Assembly: GCF_900172225.1 (NCBI RefSeq)
Contig: NZ_FWFO01000001.1
Location: 1,922,001 to 1,986,000 of the forward strand
Direction of reading: 5' to 3'
DNA length: 64,000 bases
From: Falsiruegeria litorea R37
GTDB lineage: Bacteria > Pseudomonadota > Alphaproteobacteria > Rhodobacterales > Rhodobacteraceae
The notes beneath the pieces are model-generated. The model ran no database searches and had not been told where the DNA came from. It saw only the letters and a program-made list of their open reading frames with translations. The translations under genes were made by a program, and so were the position numbers. Of this stretch, positions 42,870 to 52,832 are shown piece by piece. The number at the start of each line of letters is the position of its first letter. Within the stretch, counting starts at the first letter, position 1.

Positions 42870-43898
42870 TCAGTCAACTTGAGTTCCCAGGACGACCTTG
42901 GCCTCATAAGACCGCAATTCTGGCGCGATCATGGGGAACGGTTCTTCCGGCAAAGCCTTGAGTTCGGGGAATAGCTCAAAGATCTCTTGACGACAGGCCT
43001 GTTCCAACCCGGTCAAAGCCTGAGCGCCCGGGTAGAAGCTTTCAGTCAGGCAACCGTTTGCTTCGACGATGGCGTGACCCTGAAACATGAAATGGTAATA
43101 GGTGATGAGGTCCTGGGGAGCACGTTCAACGCCCGAAAGCCCGACAAAAAAGCGAGCAGGGATCAGAACTGGTTGGTCTGCGAACAAAAGATGCGACTGC
43201 GTCGAAAAATGAAGCATCCGGTGGTTTGGTGACACCAAAAGGGGCTCGGAGTTTCCCAGAACGCCGACCTCAAAGCGAACCGGCGCAAACTTACCGCGTC
43301 CATTGACGGTGGTTGAACCCGCCCAAGCCACCATTCTCCGCCGGTGAGACTGGGTCCAGATGCGATCTCCACGCGAGATGGTTTCGACGGGAACTTGTTT
43401 GCGGCCTTCCTTGATCATGGTTCCCGCAGCAAAACACGGGACCAACTCGGTATAGTTCGAGTCGCCATTGTTTGAGCCGCCAACCTTGATGTACTGCTTG
43501 CCGGACTCAAGAAAGTCGGTGGCTGAAAACCCCCAGATGTTCGACGTTTGCCCGTTTTGCGAATAGACGTTGATCGTAATCTCATCGCCGATCGGGTTGC
43601 CGTCTCCGTCAAGTTCGCGAAGTACGATCAGGGACTCGGATTCCACAGTCGTCCCATTGGCAACCAGTGTCCCCCCATCAACGACGATATGGTTGAAGCG
43701 ATCATCATCGTCGAAGACGTCGGTGTTGTTGGTGTCGTCAATGGTGATGATCTCACTAAGGCCACCATTGAAGTTGTAAATCGTGCCATTCGGAGAACTC
43801 GAGTTGTTGATGATCGAGCTTCCGGGCGCCAGAAATGGCGAACTAAAGGCAACTGTAAGTGCGGCGCTCGGCGCCGCGAGAATTGTTCTTTCTACCAT
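42870..43898 (-). CDS. Hint-domain (Hedgehog/intein-like) protein
   Basis: 342 residues. The N-terminal 150 residues are a low-complexity, Asn/Asp/Gly-rich beta domain (NNSSSPNGTIYNFNGG, DDTNNTDVFDDDDRF). A Hint domain begins at PCFAAGTMIKEG with predicted nucleophile Cys155, followed by VPVETISRGDRIWT and SPNHRMLHF, the His-containing block. Roseobacters carry many such Hint_2 proteins, usually predicted to be secreted and self-cleaving; no biological role is established. No classical signal peptide is clear. The next gene upstream on the same strand is a radical SAM protein 130 bp away. Confidence 0.85.
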   Translation of the reverse strand: MVERTILAAPSAALTVAFSSPFLAPGSSIINNSSSPNGTIYNFNGGLSEIITIDDTNNTDVFDDDDRFNHIVVDGGTLVANGTTVESESLIVLRELDGDGNPIGDEITINVYSQNGQTSNIWGFSATDFLESGKQYIKVGGSNNGDSNYTELVPCFAAGTMIKEGRKQVPVETISRGDRIWTQSHRRRMVAWAGSTTVNGRGKFAPVRFEVGVLGNSEPLLVSPNHRMLHFSTQSHLLFADQPVLIPARFFVGLSGVERAPQDLITYYHFMFQGHAIVEANGCLTESFYPGAQALTGLEQACRQEIFELFPELKALPEEPFPMIAPELRSYEAKVVLGTQVD

Positions 43899-44028
43899 TG
43901 TAACCTGCCATATTCTTTATTTAATGCGTGTTGGATTATTGCGTGAGATCAGCACAAGTTCGAAGAAAGGTTGACCATTTTACGGCCAAGCGAACAAAGG
44001 TATCGGAAATCGGGGAGAATTCTGTGTA

Positions 44029-44982
44029 TCAGGCTGAACAGCTGGCCCCACCCAGAACACAAAACTTGGCGCAGTGGGGGTGGTTCAACTGCACGTCGGC
44101 TTCGGCTTCTTGCAGGGAATGGCCCATCTCAAACTCGGGCGAATAAGGTAGCAGAGTACAGGCCAGTACTGCGGGTTTCTCGGCGCCTTTGCGTTTCACA
44201 ACCATGCGTGAGCTTGAACACATGACAGCGTCAGGGCTTTTGCCCAGGATACCCCAGCACGCGGTGGTGATTTCGGGCACCTCGACGGTTTCGTCCATTT
44301 CCGGGAACAGGACGGTCTGGCCGGGGTTCCGCGCATCGATGTCAAAGCCATGTTCCGCAAAAAATGCAGCATAGCCTGCGCGGCTTTGAACCTCGTCATG
44401 GTCCCAAAGGGTGCGGCCTGCGATGGCCATCTTGAAGCCGTTGTCGCGTAGCCACTGCATCCCTTCCAGCGTCTTGGCAAAGCTGCCTTTGCCGCGTTCT
44501 TCGTCATGCAGATCGGGACGATAGTGATCGACGGAAATGCGCAAGGTGAGTTTGTCGGCGTATTCTTCTTGCAGGGAAAGCAACCCTTCGCGCATCGACT
44601 TGCGCATCATCGGGCGCATGGCGTTGGTGAGAATCAGAACTTCGAACCCACGGTCCAGGGCCGCGCGGGTCATGTCGATCATCTGGGGGTTCATGAAGGG
44701 CTCACCGCCGGTGAACGCGATCTCGCGGATGGGCCAATTGCGCTCTTCGATCTGATCCAGATAGCTCCGCACCTCACCCGCTGTGATATAGACCAGCGCG
44801 TCATTGGTGGGGCTGCTTTCGATGTAGCAGTTCACGCATTCGATATTACACAGCGTTCCCGTGTTGAACCACAGCGTTTCGGGGTGGGTCAGTGAAACCG
44901 AGGCGCGGGTTTCGCCTTTGGCCGTCACGAAACTGTCTTGGAACTTGCCGACATTGGCAATCTGCGATTCGAGATCTTTCAT
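44029..44982 (-). CDS. Radical SAM protein with Cys-rich C-terminus
   Basis: 317 residues. The [4Fe-4S] site is CNIECVNC (Cys45, Cys49, Cys52), and the SAM-binding GGEP occurs as AFTGGEPFMNP. The C-terminus has further cysteines (CWGILG, VMCSSS, LACTLL, CAKFCVLGGASC), as in SPASM/twitch proteins that bind extra Fe-S clusters. Such enzymes often modify peptides or proteins. No obvious precursor peptide gene is adjacent. It may be unrelated to the Hint gene downstream. AGGTGA lies before the ATG. Confidence 0.85.
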   Translation of the reverse strand: MKDLESQIANVGKFQDSFVTAKGETRASVSLTHPETLWFNTGTLCNIECVNCYIESSPTNDALVYITAGEVRSYLDQIEERNWPIREIAFTGGEPFMNPQMIDMTRAALDRGFEVLILTNAMRPMMRKSMREGLLSLQEEYADKLTLRISVDHYRPDLHDEERGKGSFAKTLEGMQWLRDNGFKMAIAGRTLWDHDEVQSRAGYAAFFAEHGFDIDARNPGQTVLFPEMDETVEVPEITTACWGILGKSPDAVMCSSSRMVVKRKGAEKPAVLACTLLPYSPEFEMGHSLQEAEADVQLNHPHCAKFCVLGGASCSA

Positions 44983-45138
44983 TAGCTTTCACCTTGCTGC
45001 TCGAGGTTTGATCTAGCCTATTTGGTGAAAAAAGTTAAAGTCGCCAGAGAACGTCTGACGGACTTGTGAAGCTTTGGGAATGAACAGTTGTTTGCGCTAT
45101 CGTTGATTTTTGACAGGCAAAGGGCTTAGGGACGTAAC

Positions 45139-46605
45139 ATGGTTTCACGTGTCATACCGGTCGAGCCGTTTGACCTCGTCATATTTGGTGGGACAGGCGA
45201 TCTTGCCAGACGCAAGATCCTGCCTGCGTTGTTTCGTAGGTATTGTGCCGGTCAGATTCCCCAAGACGCCCGCATTATTGGGGCTGCTCGACGGACGCAA
45301 AACGCAGATGCGTATCGCAGTTTCGTTGCTGAGGCGATCCGTGAGTTTTCGACACCCCGTCATTGCGAAGATGGAACGCTAGAGGGGTTCTTGTCTTGTC
45401 TGGACTATGTTGCCGTTGATGCCTTGGGCGATGAGGGGTGGCACGAACTGGCCAGCAAGATCAATGGGGACCGGGTGCGCGCCTATTACTTCTCGGTCGG
45501 GCCGCGTCTGTTTGGGCCTTTGGCGCAGCGGACCAAGGCGCATGGGCTTGCCAACGATCAAACGCGGATTGTCGTCGAAAAACCCTTCGGTCATGATCTG
45601 GACAGCGCCAAGGCGTTGAACGCCACGCTCGCCGATCATTTCCATGAAGGGCAGATTTACCGCATCGACCACTATCTGGGCAAAGAGACGGTTCAGAACC
45701 TGATGGCGGTCCGTTTTGGCAACATGCTGTTTGAGCCCCTTTGGAACAGCCAATATGTCGATCACATCCAGATCACCGTGGCCGAAAGCGTCGGTGTCGG
45801 CGGCAGGGGCGAATACTATGACCGCGCGGGCGCGATGCGCGACATGATGCAGAACCATCTGATGCAGCTGTTTTGCCTGATCGCGATGGAGCCGCCAGCC
45901 AAGTTTGATCCCGACGCGGTGCGCGACGAAAAGCTGAAAGTGATCCGCGCACTTGATCCGGTCGAGCCGCACCATATCGTCCGTGGCCAGTATCTGGCGC
46001 GCGAGGGCGAGGCCGAAGAACACCCCAGCTATCGCGAAGCAGTCGGCAATCCACGTTCAACCACAGAAAGCTATATCGCGTTACGCACCCACATCAGCAA
46101 TTGGAGGTGGGCCGGCACGCCGTTCTATCTGCGCACCGGTAAGCGGCTCAAGGCGCGGTCGTCCGTGATCAACGTCATGTTCAAGGACGCGCCGCATTCG
46201 ATCTTTGGTGCGGATGCGGGGCGTCATGCCAACGTCTTGTCGATCCGCTTGCAGCCGAACGAGGGCATCACGCTCAAGGTGACCATCAAGGAACCGGGGC
46301 AGGGTGGCATGCGTCTGGTGGATGTGCCGCTGGACATGTCCTTTGCCGAGGCCTTGGGTCCCGAGGGGCAGGATCCCCCCGACGCTTATGAGCGGTTGAT
46401 CATGGATGTTGTGCGCGGCAACCAGACATTGTTCATGCGCGGGGACGAGGTCGAGGCCGCCTGGGCCTGGACCGATCCGGTGATCGCAGGATGGGAGTCG
46501 CGCGGCGACGTTCCCAAACCTTATGAAAGCGGCAGCACGGGTCCCGGCGACGCCGAGCTGCTGATCAAACGCGACGGTCGCCGTTGGCAGGGGATCAACC
46601 CCTGA
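45139..46605 (+). CDS. zwf: Glucose-6-phosphate 1-dehydrogenase
   Basis: 488 residues. Coenzyme motif FGGTGDLARRKILPAL, active-site RIDHYLGKETVQNLM with catalytic His, and VEKPFGHDL are intact. It oxidises glucose 6-phosphate to the 6-phosphogluconolactone with NAD(P)+. pgl follows after 10 bp and pgi after that, a compact operon feeding the Entner-Doudoroff/pentose phosphate route. edd and eda are not in the window. The 156-bp upstream gap should hold the promoter; I saw no clear regulator site. Confidence 0.97.
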   Translation: MVSRVIPVEPFDLVIFGGTGDLARRKILPALFRRYCAGQIPQDARIIGAARRTQNADAYRSFVAEAIREFSTPRHCEDGTLEGFLSCLDYVAVDALGDEGWHELASKINGDRVRAYYFSVGPRLFGPLAQRTKAHGLANDQTRIVVEKPFGHDLDSAKALNATLADHFHEGQIYRIDHYLGKETVQNLMAVRFGNMLFEPLWNSQYVDHIQITVAESVGVGGRGEYYDRAGAMRDMMQNHLMQLFCLIAMEPPAKFDPDAVRDEKLKVIRALDPVEPHHIVRGQYLAREGEAEEHPSYREAVGNPRSTTESYIALRTHISNWRWAGTPFYLRTGKRLKARSSVINVMFKDAPHSIFGADAGRHANVLSIRLQPNEGITLKVTIKEPGQGGMRLVDVPLDMSFAEALGPEGQDPPDAYERLIMDVVRGNQTLFMRGDEVEAAWAWTDPVIAGWESRGDVPKPYESGSTGPGDAELLIKRDGRRWQGINP

Positions 46606-46615
46606 GAGTGAGCCT

Positions 46616-47284
46616 ATGAGACTGGTGGAATACGCAGATCGAGACATGCTGGCCATTGATGTGGCCAACGTTTTGGCAGGGGCTTTGGAAACGGCGCTTT
46701 TGCATCACGAGACGGTATCCTTTGCGGTGCCGGGCGGAACCACGCCAGGGCCGGTCTTTGACGCGCTCTGTGCGGCCAATCTGGAGTGGGACCGGGTGCA
46801 TGTGCTGCCCACGGATGAGCGTTGTGTTGACGAAGGCGATGATCGCTCGAACGCAAAGCTGATCAAGGAACGGCTGTTGACCAACCGTGCGTCATCCGCC
46901 GTGTTCCTGCCGCTCTTTGGCGGCGGCACGCCAGAGCAGAACCTGGCTGAAACAGAAACGATGCTGGCCCCGCATTTTCCGCTGTCGGTGCTGTTGTTGG
47001 GCATGGGCAACGATATGCACACCGCCTCGTTGTTCCCAGGGATGGAGGGGCTGGACGCCGCTCTGGCCTCGGACGCGCCGGTGCTGACAGTGGCCCGCCC
47101 CGAAACACAACCCGAGGCACGTGTGTCGCTGACGGGTTCCGTGCTGGACGGGGCTCTGTCCAAGCATCTGGTGATCTTCGGGCCTGAAAAGCGCGATGCA
47201 CTGGACCGCGCCATGACCATGCCCCCCGAAGAGGCGCCGATCTCGGCCGTGTTGAACAACACCAACGTGTATTGGGCAGAATAG
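46616..47284 (+). CDS. pgl: 6-Phosphogluconolactonase
   Basis: 222 residues of the DevB/Pgl type, a relative of glucosamine-6-phosphate isomerase. [38 protein letters not shown] and [16 protein letters not shown] are the sugar-phosphate-binding loops. It hydrolyses the lactone produced by Zwf. It is placed between zwf (10 bp) and pgi (8 bp). Confidence 0.95.
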   Translation: MRLVEYADRDMLAIDVANVLAGALETALLHHETVSFAVPGGTTPGPVFDALCAANLEWDRVHVLPTDERCVDEGDDRSNAKLIKERLLTNRASSAVFLPLFGGGTPEQNLAETETMLAPHFPLSVLLLGMGNDMHTASLFPGMEGLDAALASDAPVLTVARPETQPEARVSLTGSVLDGALSKHLVIFGPEKRDALDRAMTMPPEEAPISAVLNNTNVYWAE

Positions 47285-47292
47285 GGAAATCT

Positions 47293-48900
47293 ATGTGGGA
47301 TGAACTGAACCACCTGCGCGACGAAAACAAGAATCGTTGGATCATGGATCTGTTTGAGCGCGATGGCGCGCGGGCCGATGGGTTCTCGGTCGAGACGGGC
47401 GATATGCGGTTCGACTATTCCAAGACCTTGATCGATGATGCAGTGCGCGCGGCGCTGATCGAATTGTGTGAAAAGGTTGATCTGAGCAGGCACCGCGATG
47501 CGATGTTTACGGGCGCTGCGATCAACGAGACAGAGGGGCGCGCGGTGCTGCATACGGCACTGCGCAATCTGGACGGCGGGTCGGTTCTGGTGGACGGTCA
47601 GGACGTGATGCCCGGCGTGCTGGATACGCTGGCGCGCATGCGCTCATTTGCCGAGGATGTGCGCAAGGGCGCCTTCGCCGGGGCCGGTGGGTCGATCACG
47701 GATGTGGTCAATATCGGCATCGGGGGCTCGGATCTGGGACCGGCGATGGCCACTTTGGCCCTGGAACCCTATCACGACGGTCCGGTCTGTCATTTTGTGT
47801 CCAATGTGGACGGGGCGCATGTTTCCGATGTTCTGCGCCCCCTGGACCCAACCCGGACGTTGGTGATTGTTGCCTCCAAGTCATTCACCACGACTGAAAC
47901 CATGACCAACGCGCGCACTGCGCGGGCCTGGATGCTGGATGGTGGTGGTGATCCGGCTGGGCAATTTGCGGCCGTTTCTACGGCGCTCGACAAGACCGAA
48001 GCCTTTGGGATCCCGGCCGAGCGCGTATTCGGGTTCGGGGATTGGGTTGGCGGGCGCTATTCTGTCTGGGGGCCAATCGGGTTGCCGGTGATCCTGGCCA
48101 TGGGGCCGCAGGCCTTTGATGCCTTCTTGCGCGGCGGACAGGCGATGGACCTGCATTTCCGGTCCGCGGCATGGGCCGAGAACATGCCGGTTCTGCTGGC
48201 GTTGACCGGTCTTTGGCACCATCAGATCTGTGGCTATCCCACCCGCGCGGTGTTGCCCTATGATCAGCGGCTGTCGCGGCTTCCGGCCTATTTCCAACAG
48301 CTGGAAATGGAATCGAATGGCAAATCCGTTGCGATGAGTGGAAGTTCTCTCACCGTGCCGTCAGGGCCTGTTGTCTGGGGCGAGCCGGGAACCAACGGTC
48401 AGCACGCGTTTTATCAGCTGATCCATCAGGGTACCGGTGTTGTACCGTGCGAGTTCATGATCGCGGCCGAAGGGCACGAGCCAGATCTGGCCCATCACCA
48501 CCGCTTGCTGGTTGCCAATTGCCTGGCCCAATCCGAGGCGCTGATGCGCGGGCGGTCCCTTGACGAGGCCCGCGAGAGGATGGCGGCCAAAGGGCTGACT
48601 GGCGATGAATTGGACCGTCAGGCGCGGCACCGGGTTTTTGCAGGTAATCGTCCGTCGACGACGTTGGTTTACCCAAAGCTCACACCCTTTGTACTGGGCC
48701 AGATCATCGCGCTGTATGAACACCGCGTGTTTGTCGAGGGTGTGATCCTGGGCATCAACTCATTCGACCAATGGGGGGTGGAGTTGGGCAAAGAGCTTGC
48801 AACCTCACTTGCGCCCATTGTGGATGGCGAGCAAAGCGCCGAGGGGAAAGATGGCTCGACCGCCGCTTTGGTCGGCTTTGTCCTGAAACACCGAGGCTAA
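47293..48900 (+). CDS. pgi: Glucose-6-phosphate isomerase
   Basis: 535 residues from the ATG at 47293. Substrate loops [26 protein letters not shown] and [11 protein letters not shown], catalytic Glu in [11 protein letters not shown], His in [10 protein letters not shown]-flanking [12 protein letters not shown], and the Lys-containing [11 protein letters not shown] are present. It interconverts glucose 6-phosphate and fructose 6-phosphate, linking gluconeogenesis to Zwf. Last gene of the zwf-pgl-pgi operon; its stop is 1 bp from the stop of the convergent thioesterase gene. Confidence 0.97.
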   Translation: MWDELNHLRDENKNRWIMDLFERDGARADGFSVETGDMRFDYSKTLIDDAVRAALIELCEKVDLSRHRDAMFTGAAINETEGRAVLHTALRNLDGGSVLVDGQDVMPGVLDTLARMRSFAEDVRKGAFAGAGGSITDVVNIGIGGSDLGPAMATLALEPYHDGPVCHFVSNVDGAHVSDVLRPLDPTRTLVIVASKSFTTTETMTNARTARAWMLDGGGDPAGQFAAVSTALDKTEAFGIPAERVFGFGDWVGGRYSVWGPIGLPVILAMGPQAFDAFLRGGQAMDLHFRSAAWAENMPVLLALTGLWHHQICGYPTRAVLPYDQRLSRLPAYFQQLEMESNGKSVAMSGSSLTVPSGPVVWGEPGTNGQHAFYQLIHQGTGVVPCEFMIAAEGHEPDLAHHHRLLVANCLAQSEALMRGRSLDEARERMAAKGLTGDELDRQARHRVFAGNRPSTTLVYPKLTPFVLGQIIALYEHRVFVEGVILGINSFDQWGVELGKELATSLAPIVDGEQSAEGKDGSTAALVGFVLKHRG

Positions 48901-48901
48901 T

Positions 48902-49378
48902 CTATCCTTCGGGCGTTGCGCCGTCGCGTTTGATAAAGACCTCGCGCAGGGATTGGGGCAGCGGATAGCGTCCCGACCCGTCGCCACGCAATGTGACCAT
49001 CACTCCGGTCAGCGTCGCACGCAGATCACCGGACCAAAGCTGTTGCTCGATGGTAAAGGACGTGTTGCGAAACCCGGTGACACGCGCCGTGGTGACATAG
49101 ACCTCATCCATCACCATTTCTCGGACATAGTGGATATTTGCGCTGCGGATCACGAGCCGAGGGGCTTCAAGCCCGTCGTAGCAAAACGCGCAGAGATTAT
49201 CGAAATACGACACCCGCAGCGTCTCGAACCATTCGATGTAAGCCTTGTTGTTGACGTGGTTTAGCGGGTCCAACTCGGCAAAACGGACCTTGTCGGCCAA
49301 GGCAAGCGGTTGCGGGGCATCAAGACCAAAGCCCAATTGTTCTTTGGCAGTCAATGGGGTGTGAAAACGAATATCCAT
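48902..49378 (-). CDS. Hot-dog-fold acyl-CoA thioesterase
   Basis: 158 residues from the ATG at 49378. 4-Hydroxybenzoyl-CoA-thioesterase-like pattern: VRFAELDPLNHVNNKAYIEWFETLRVSYFD with the Asp of the catalytic loop, then NIHYVREMVMDEVYVTTARV and IEQQLWSGDLRATLTGVMVTL. It hydrolyses acyl-CoA thioesters. It is divergent from the fatty-acyl-CoA ligase, with a 176-bp shared gap that contains a GntR-type palindrome, so the two may be co-regulated. Confidence 0.85.
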   Translation of the reverse strand: MDIRFHTPLTAKEQLGFGLDAPQPLALADKVRFAELDPLNHVNNKAYIEWFETLRVSYFDNLCAFCYDGLEAPRLVIRSANIHYVREMVMDEVYVTTARVTGFRNTSFTIEQQLWSGDLRATLTGVMVTLRGDGSGRYPLPQSLREVFIKRDGATPEG

Positions 49379-49452
49379 GTCCAAACTGCTAGTGGTCCCG
49401 TTGACGTGGCGCAAGCCCATGCGGTTTGCCTACGTTCCGTCACGGTTAAGTC

Positions 49453-49481
49453 TTGACAGATCACGCCTGTATCAATTGTCT
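49453..49481 (+). promoter_or_regulatory. Candidate promoter of the acyl-CoA ligase gene
   Basis: Perfect -35 TTGACA (49453-49458), 17 bp, then a weak -10 TTGTCT (49476-49481). The -10 lies inside the palindrome at 49472-49490. Confidence 0.4.
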
Positions 49482-49490
49482 GACAATTGA
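49472..49490. promoter_or_regulatory. FadR/GntR-type operator
   Basis: 19-bp palindrome with arms TCAATTGTC and GACAATTGA around one T. The core TTGTCTGACAA fits TNGTNNNACNA, the site of FadR-subfamily GntR repressors. It overlaps the predicted -10. Confidence 0.65.
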
Positions 49491-49554
49491 CAGGAGCGCC
49501 CCGCCTGAACCTGAACCGGGTCGGCGCGCGGGCGGACGCATGGGAGGATTTGAA

Positions 49555-51174
49555 ATGCTCGGACAAATGATGAAGCAACCCTTGCTGATTTCATCGCTCA
49601 TTGATCATGCCGCGCGCTATCATGGTCAGACCGAGATCTGGTCGGTCAAAGCGGGTGGAGGGGTCGAGCAGACCAATTGGGCCGGGATCGCGGCCAATGC
49701 CCGCCGTTTGGGCTCGGCCTTGACCGCCCTGGGGCTAGAGCCGCAGACGCGCTGTGCGACCTTGGCGTGGAACAACCGTCGCCATTTGGAAATCTACTAT
49801 GGCACGTCCGGGGCGGGGTTCGTCTGCCACACCATCAACCCGCGGCTCTTCCCCGAGCAGCTTATCTATATCGTCAACCATGCCCAGGATAAGGTGCTGT
49901 TTCTGGACGAGACCTTTGTGCCGCTGATCGGGCCGCTTTTGGACAAGCTCAAGACGCTGGAGCATGTGGTGTTGATGGGGCCGCGCAACGAAGATGCGGC
50001 AGCGAAACTTCCGGGGCTCAAGTTTTATGACGAGTTGATAGCCGACGGAGATGTAAGTTTCGCGTGGCCAGAGTTAGATGAAAATACGGCCTCAAGCCTT
50101 TGTTATACATCGGGAACAACGGGTAACCCCAAGGGTGTTCTCTATTCCCATCGGTCAACGGTATTGCACAGTTTCGCGTCCAATACACTGGATTGCGTCG
50201 GCTATTCTGCCCGCGATGTGGTGATGCCGGTGGTGCCCATGTTCCACGTCAACGCCTGGGGGTCTCCCTATGCATGCGCCATGTCTGGCGCGCGCATGGT
50301 GTTGCCAGGCGCCGATCTGCAGGGCGAGGCGCTGGTGGGGCTGATAGACAGCTATGGCGTCACGCTGGCGCTAGGTGTACCGACGATCTGGGCCGGGCTC
50401 TTGGCCTTTGCCCGCGAGACCGACACTACGCTTGAAAGCCTGACGCGCACGGTAATTGGCGGCTCGGCCTGTCCGCCGTCGATGATGGAGGAGTTTCGGG
50501 ATGTCTATGGCGTGGAGACGATCCACGCCTGGGGTATGTCCGAGATGAGCCCGCTGGGGTCCACCAACACGCTGCTGGCCAAGCATCTGGATTTGCCAGC
50601 GGAGGAGCAGCACAAGCTGCGCGAAAATCAAGGGCGTCCGCCGTTTGGGGTCGAGCTCAAGATCGTGGATGATCAGGGGAAGGATCTGCCGCATGATGGC
50701 AAGACCCAAGGCGACCTGATGGTGCGCGGGCATTGGGTGCTCGACAGCTATTTCCTGAAACAGGGTGAAGAGCTGTTGCAGGACGGCTGGTTTGCGACCG
50801 GCGATGTGGCCACGTTGGATGCGGACGGCTACATGACAATCCGCGATCGGTCCAAGGACATCATCAAATCGGGCGGCGAATGGATCAGCTCGGTCGAGCT
50901 GGAAAACATCGCTGTGGGACATCCGCAGCTGGCCAGTGCGGCGGCCATCGGCCTGCCTCATCCCAAATGGGATGAACGCCCCGTGATCGTCGCCGTTCGG
51001 GCCCCGGACCAGGATGTAAGCGAAGCGCAAGTTCTAAGCTGGTTCGATGACAAGGTTGCGAAATGGCAGATCCCTGATCGGGCTGTCTTTGTCGATGCCT
51101 TGCCACTGGGCGCGACAGGCAAGGTTCTGAAACGCGAGTTGAAAGAGCAGTTCCGCGACCTGCTGACAGGGTGA
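49555..51174 (+). CDS. Long/medium-chain fatty-acid-CoA ligase
   Basis: 539 residues from the ATG at 49555, chosen because GGGAGGA stands 6 bases before it and [20 protein letters not shown] is the family N-terminus. ANL motifs: [58 protein letters not shown], and [14 protein letters not shown] with the catalytic Lys. It activates fatty acids for beta-oxidation. A FadR-type operator in its promoter supports that role. A good terminator follows the stop. Confidence 0.93.
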   Translation: MLGQMMKQPLLISSLIDHAARYHGQTEIWSVKAGGGVEQTNWAGIAANARRLGSALTALGLEPQTRCATLAWNNRRHLEIYYGTSGAGFVCHTINPRLFPEQLIYIVNHAQDKVLFLDETFVPLIGPLLDKLKTLEHVVLMGPRNEDAAAKLPGLKFYDELIADGDVSFAWPELDENTASSLCYTSGTTGNPKGVLYSHRSTVLHSFASNTLDCVGYSARDVVMPVVPMFHVNAWGSPYACAMSGARMVLPGADLQGEALVGLIDSYGVTLALGVPTIWAGLLAFARETDTTLESLTRTVIGGSACPPSMMEEFRDVYGVETIHAWGMSEMSPLGSTNTLLAKHLDLPAEEQHKLRENQGRPPFGVELKIVDDQGKDLPHDGKTQGDLMVRGHWVLDSYFLKQGEELLQDGWFATGDVATLDADGYMTIRDRSKDIIKSGGEWISSVELENIAVGHPQLASAAAIGLPHPKWDERPVIVAVRAPDQDVSEAQVLSWFDDKVAKWQIPDRAVFVDALPLGATGKVLKRELKEQFRDLLTG

Positions 51175-51182
51175 ATGGACAG

Positions 51183-51210
51183 GGCCGGTCTTTCGGACCG
51201 GCCTTCTTCT
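51183..51210 (+). terminator. Terminator of the acyl-CoA ligase gene
   Basis: Perfect 8-bp stem GGCCGGTC/GACCGGCC with loop TTTCG, then TTCTTCT. Confidence 0.75.
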
Positions 51211-52832
51211 CAAGCTTGGTTGGCCGACGAATGAGCCAGTTTCCCGTCCCAGGGCGCTTCGGGAATTTTGGGCACCTCGGGGTCCGAGATGTACGACGGC
51301 GTCATGATCTGGGTCCCGTTTTCGTTGAACACATCCACGATGTTCTCATGCAGGTCCGAGCGGATCTTTGGCAGGCTTGACCCCCTTGAGGTAAAAGCGT
51401 TGACCTCATAGTTGATCGCATAGTCCGCCAACTGCGTCCAAAGCACAAACGGGGCAGGGTTTTTCTTGAGCCCCTGGGTCCGGTGCGCCGCCTCGATTAA
51501 CATGGCCTTGATCTTTTTCGGGGGCTCCTCATACCCGATGCCAACGGTCGTATGAACCAGAATTCCGCGCCCGTCGACCTTGCGGGAAAAGTTGACGACC
51601 TCGGAATTCAGCAGTTGCGCGTTTGGGATACTGATCATCTCGTTCTTGATCGACTTGATGACAGTTTCCATCAGCTTGATTTCAACCACATCCCCGGTTT
51701 TGTCGCCCACCTGAATGCGGTCGCCCACGTTGGTGCTGCGCCGATAGATGACAAACAGGCCGGCCATCATGTTGGACACCACGGTGTTCGAGCCCAACGA
51801 AACCATAACACCCGCCAGAATGGTCAGCCCCTGAAAGGCCCGCGAATCCGAGCCGGGGATATAGGGGTAGGCAAAGACCAGGGCGATCACGATGATCAGG
51901 ATCTTGGTCAAAAAGAACGTCGGACCGATCCAGTGTTTTTCGAAATCCGCGATTTCGAACACCCCTTGTTCCAGGTTGTCAAAAAAGATCCCGATGCCTT
52001 GGATCAGATACCGCGCGATCAAGGCGATGATTCCCAGCATGATCAAGTTTGGCAGATATCCGACGATGGCCCGCACCACGCCCAGAAGGGGTTCACTGAC
52101 GTATTTCAACAAAAGTTCTGCCACCGGTCTGGTTTCGGCAAAAGCCAGCAAAACAAAGCTCAGGTAGTAGTAGAACAGGATCAGATAGCAGGCCCACATA
52201 AAGATCATGACAAAGAAATTGATCAGGCTGGTCAGGGCTTTGCGTTGCAAAATGGACTTGGTTGCGGCTTCGACCTGGGCTGTCCGTTTCCTGGCCAGTT
52301 TTTCGACAAAGCCGGACACTTTTCTGCGTCGTGTGAAGAACAGATAACTCACGATCAGAAACCCGGCAGACCAGGCCACGGCGCTCAGGGCGCTGTCGAT
52401 CCGGGCCGATTGAGAGCGGTTTTCGCGGTATTTTAGAATGGCCGCTTCGATGGCTTGGGCCTGAAGGCCTGCAAGCACGTCGATTTCCATCTGCTCGTAT
52501 TCTGCGTCCGCCGCTGTGGTGACCGAGACCATTTTTCCGTTCACCAGAATGTCTTCGCCAAACTCGCCCCCTCGGATCGTTATTTCGAGCGCGTCCGAGG
52601 CCACGGTCTCTGCGGCTGCGACGATGCGGTCCTGAATGCGCTCGGCGCGTTTCGCGGCGGGAAGCGCAGTCGAGCCGCGGATCACGAACAGCTCGTCCCC
52701 GTCCACGATGACAGGGGCCAGAAAGGATGGATCGTTTCGGAGCTTGGCTTCGGATGAGGGCGTGTCGGCCTGAGCCAGAGCTGAGACCGCACCAAGGATC
52801 ACAATGACAAGAGCATAAACAAGTGTTTTCAT
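51210..52832 (-). CDS. MscS-family mechanosensitive channel, longer paralogue
   Basis: 540 residues from the ATG at 52832, overlapping the previous stop by 4 bp. It has a signal peptide (MKTLVYALVIVILGAVSALA), a periplasmic domain of about 130 residues, several helices, then the MscS core: FQGLTILAGVMVSLGSNTVVSNMMAGLFVIYRRSTNVGDRIQVGDKTGDVVEIKLMETVIKS-type pore and beta domain. The C-terminal cytoplasmic cage domain is present (NFSRKVDGRGILVHTTVGIGYEEPP). It releases osmolytes on hypo-osmotic shock. It is translated with a second, shorter MscS upstream. Confidence 0.9.
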   Translation of the reverse strand: MKTLVYALVIVILGAVSALAQADTPSSEAKLRNDPSFLAPVIVDGDELFVIRGSTALPAAKRAERIQDRIVAAAETVASDALEITIRGGEFGEDILVNGKMVSVTTAADAEYEQMEIDVLAGLQAQAIEAAILKYRENRSQSARIDSALSAVAWSAGFLIVSYLFFTRRRKVSGFVEKLARKRTAQVEAATKSILQRKALTSLINFFVMIFMWACYLILFYYYLSFVLLAFAETRPVAELLLKYVSEPLLGVVRAIVGYLPNLIMLGIIALIARYLIQGIGIFFDNLEQGVFEIADFEKHWIGPTFFLTKILIIVIALVFAYPYIPGSDSRAFQGLTILAGVMVSLGSNTVVSNMMAGLFVIYRRSTNVGDRIQVGDKTGDVVEIKLMETVIKSIKNEMISIPNAQLLNSEVVNFSRKVDGRGILVHTTVGIGYEEPPKKIKAMLIEAAHRTQGLKKNPAPFVLWTQLADYAINYEVNAFTSRGSSLPKIRSDLHENIVDVFNENGTQIMTPSYISDPEVPKIPEAPWDGKLAHSSANQA

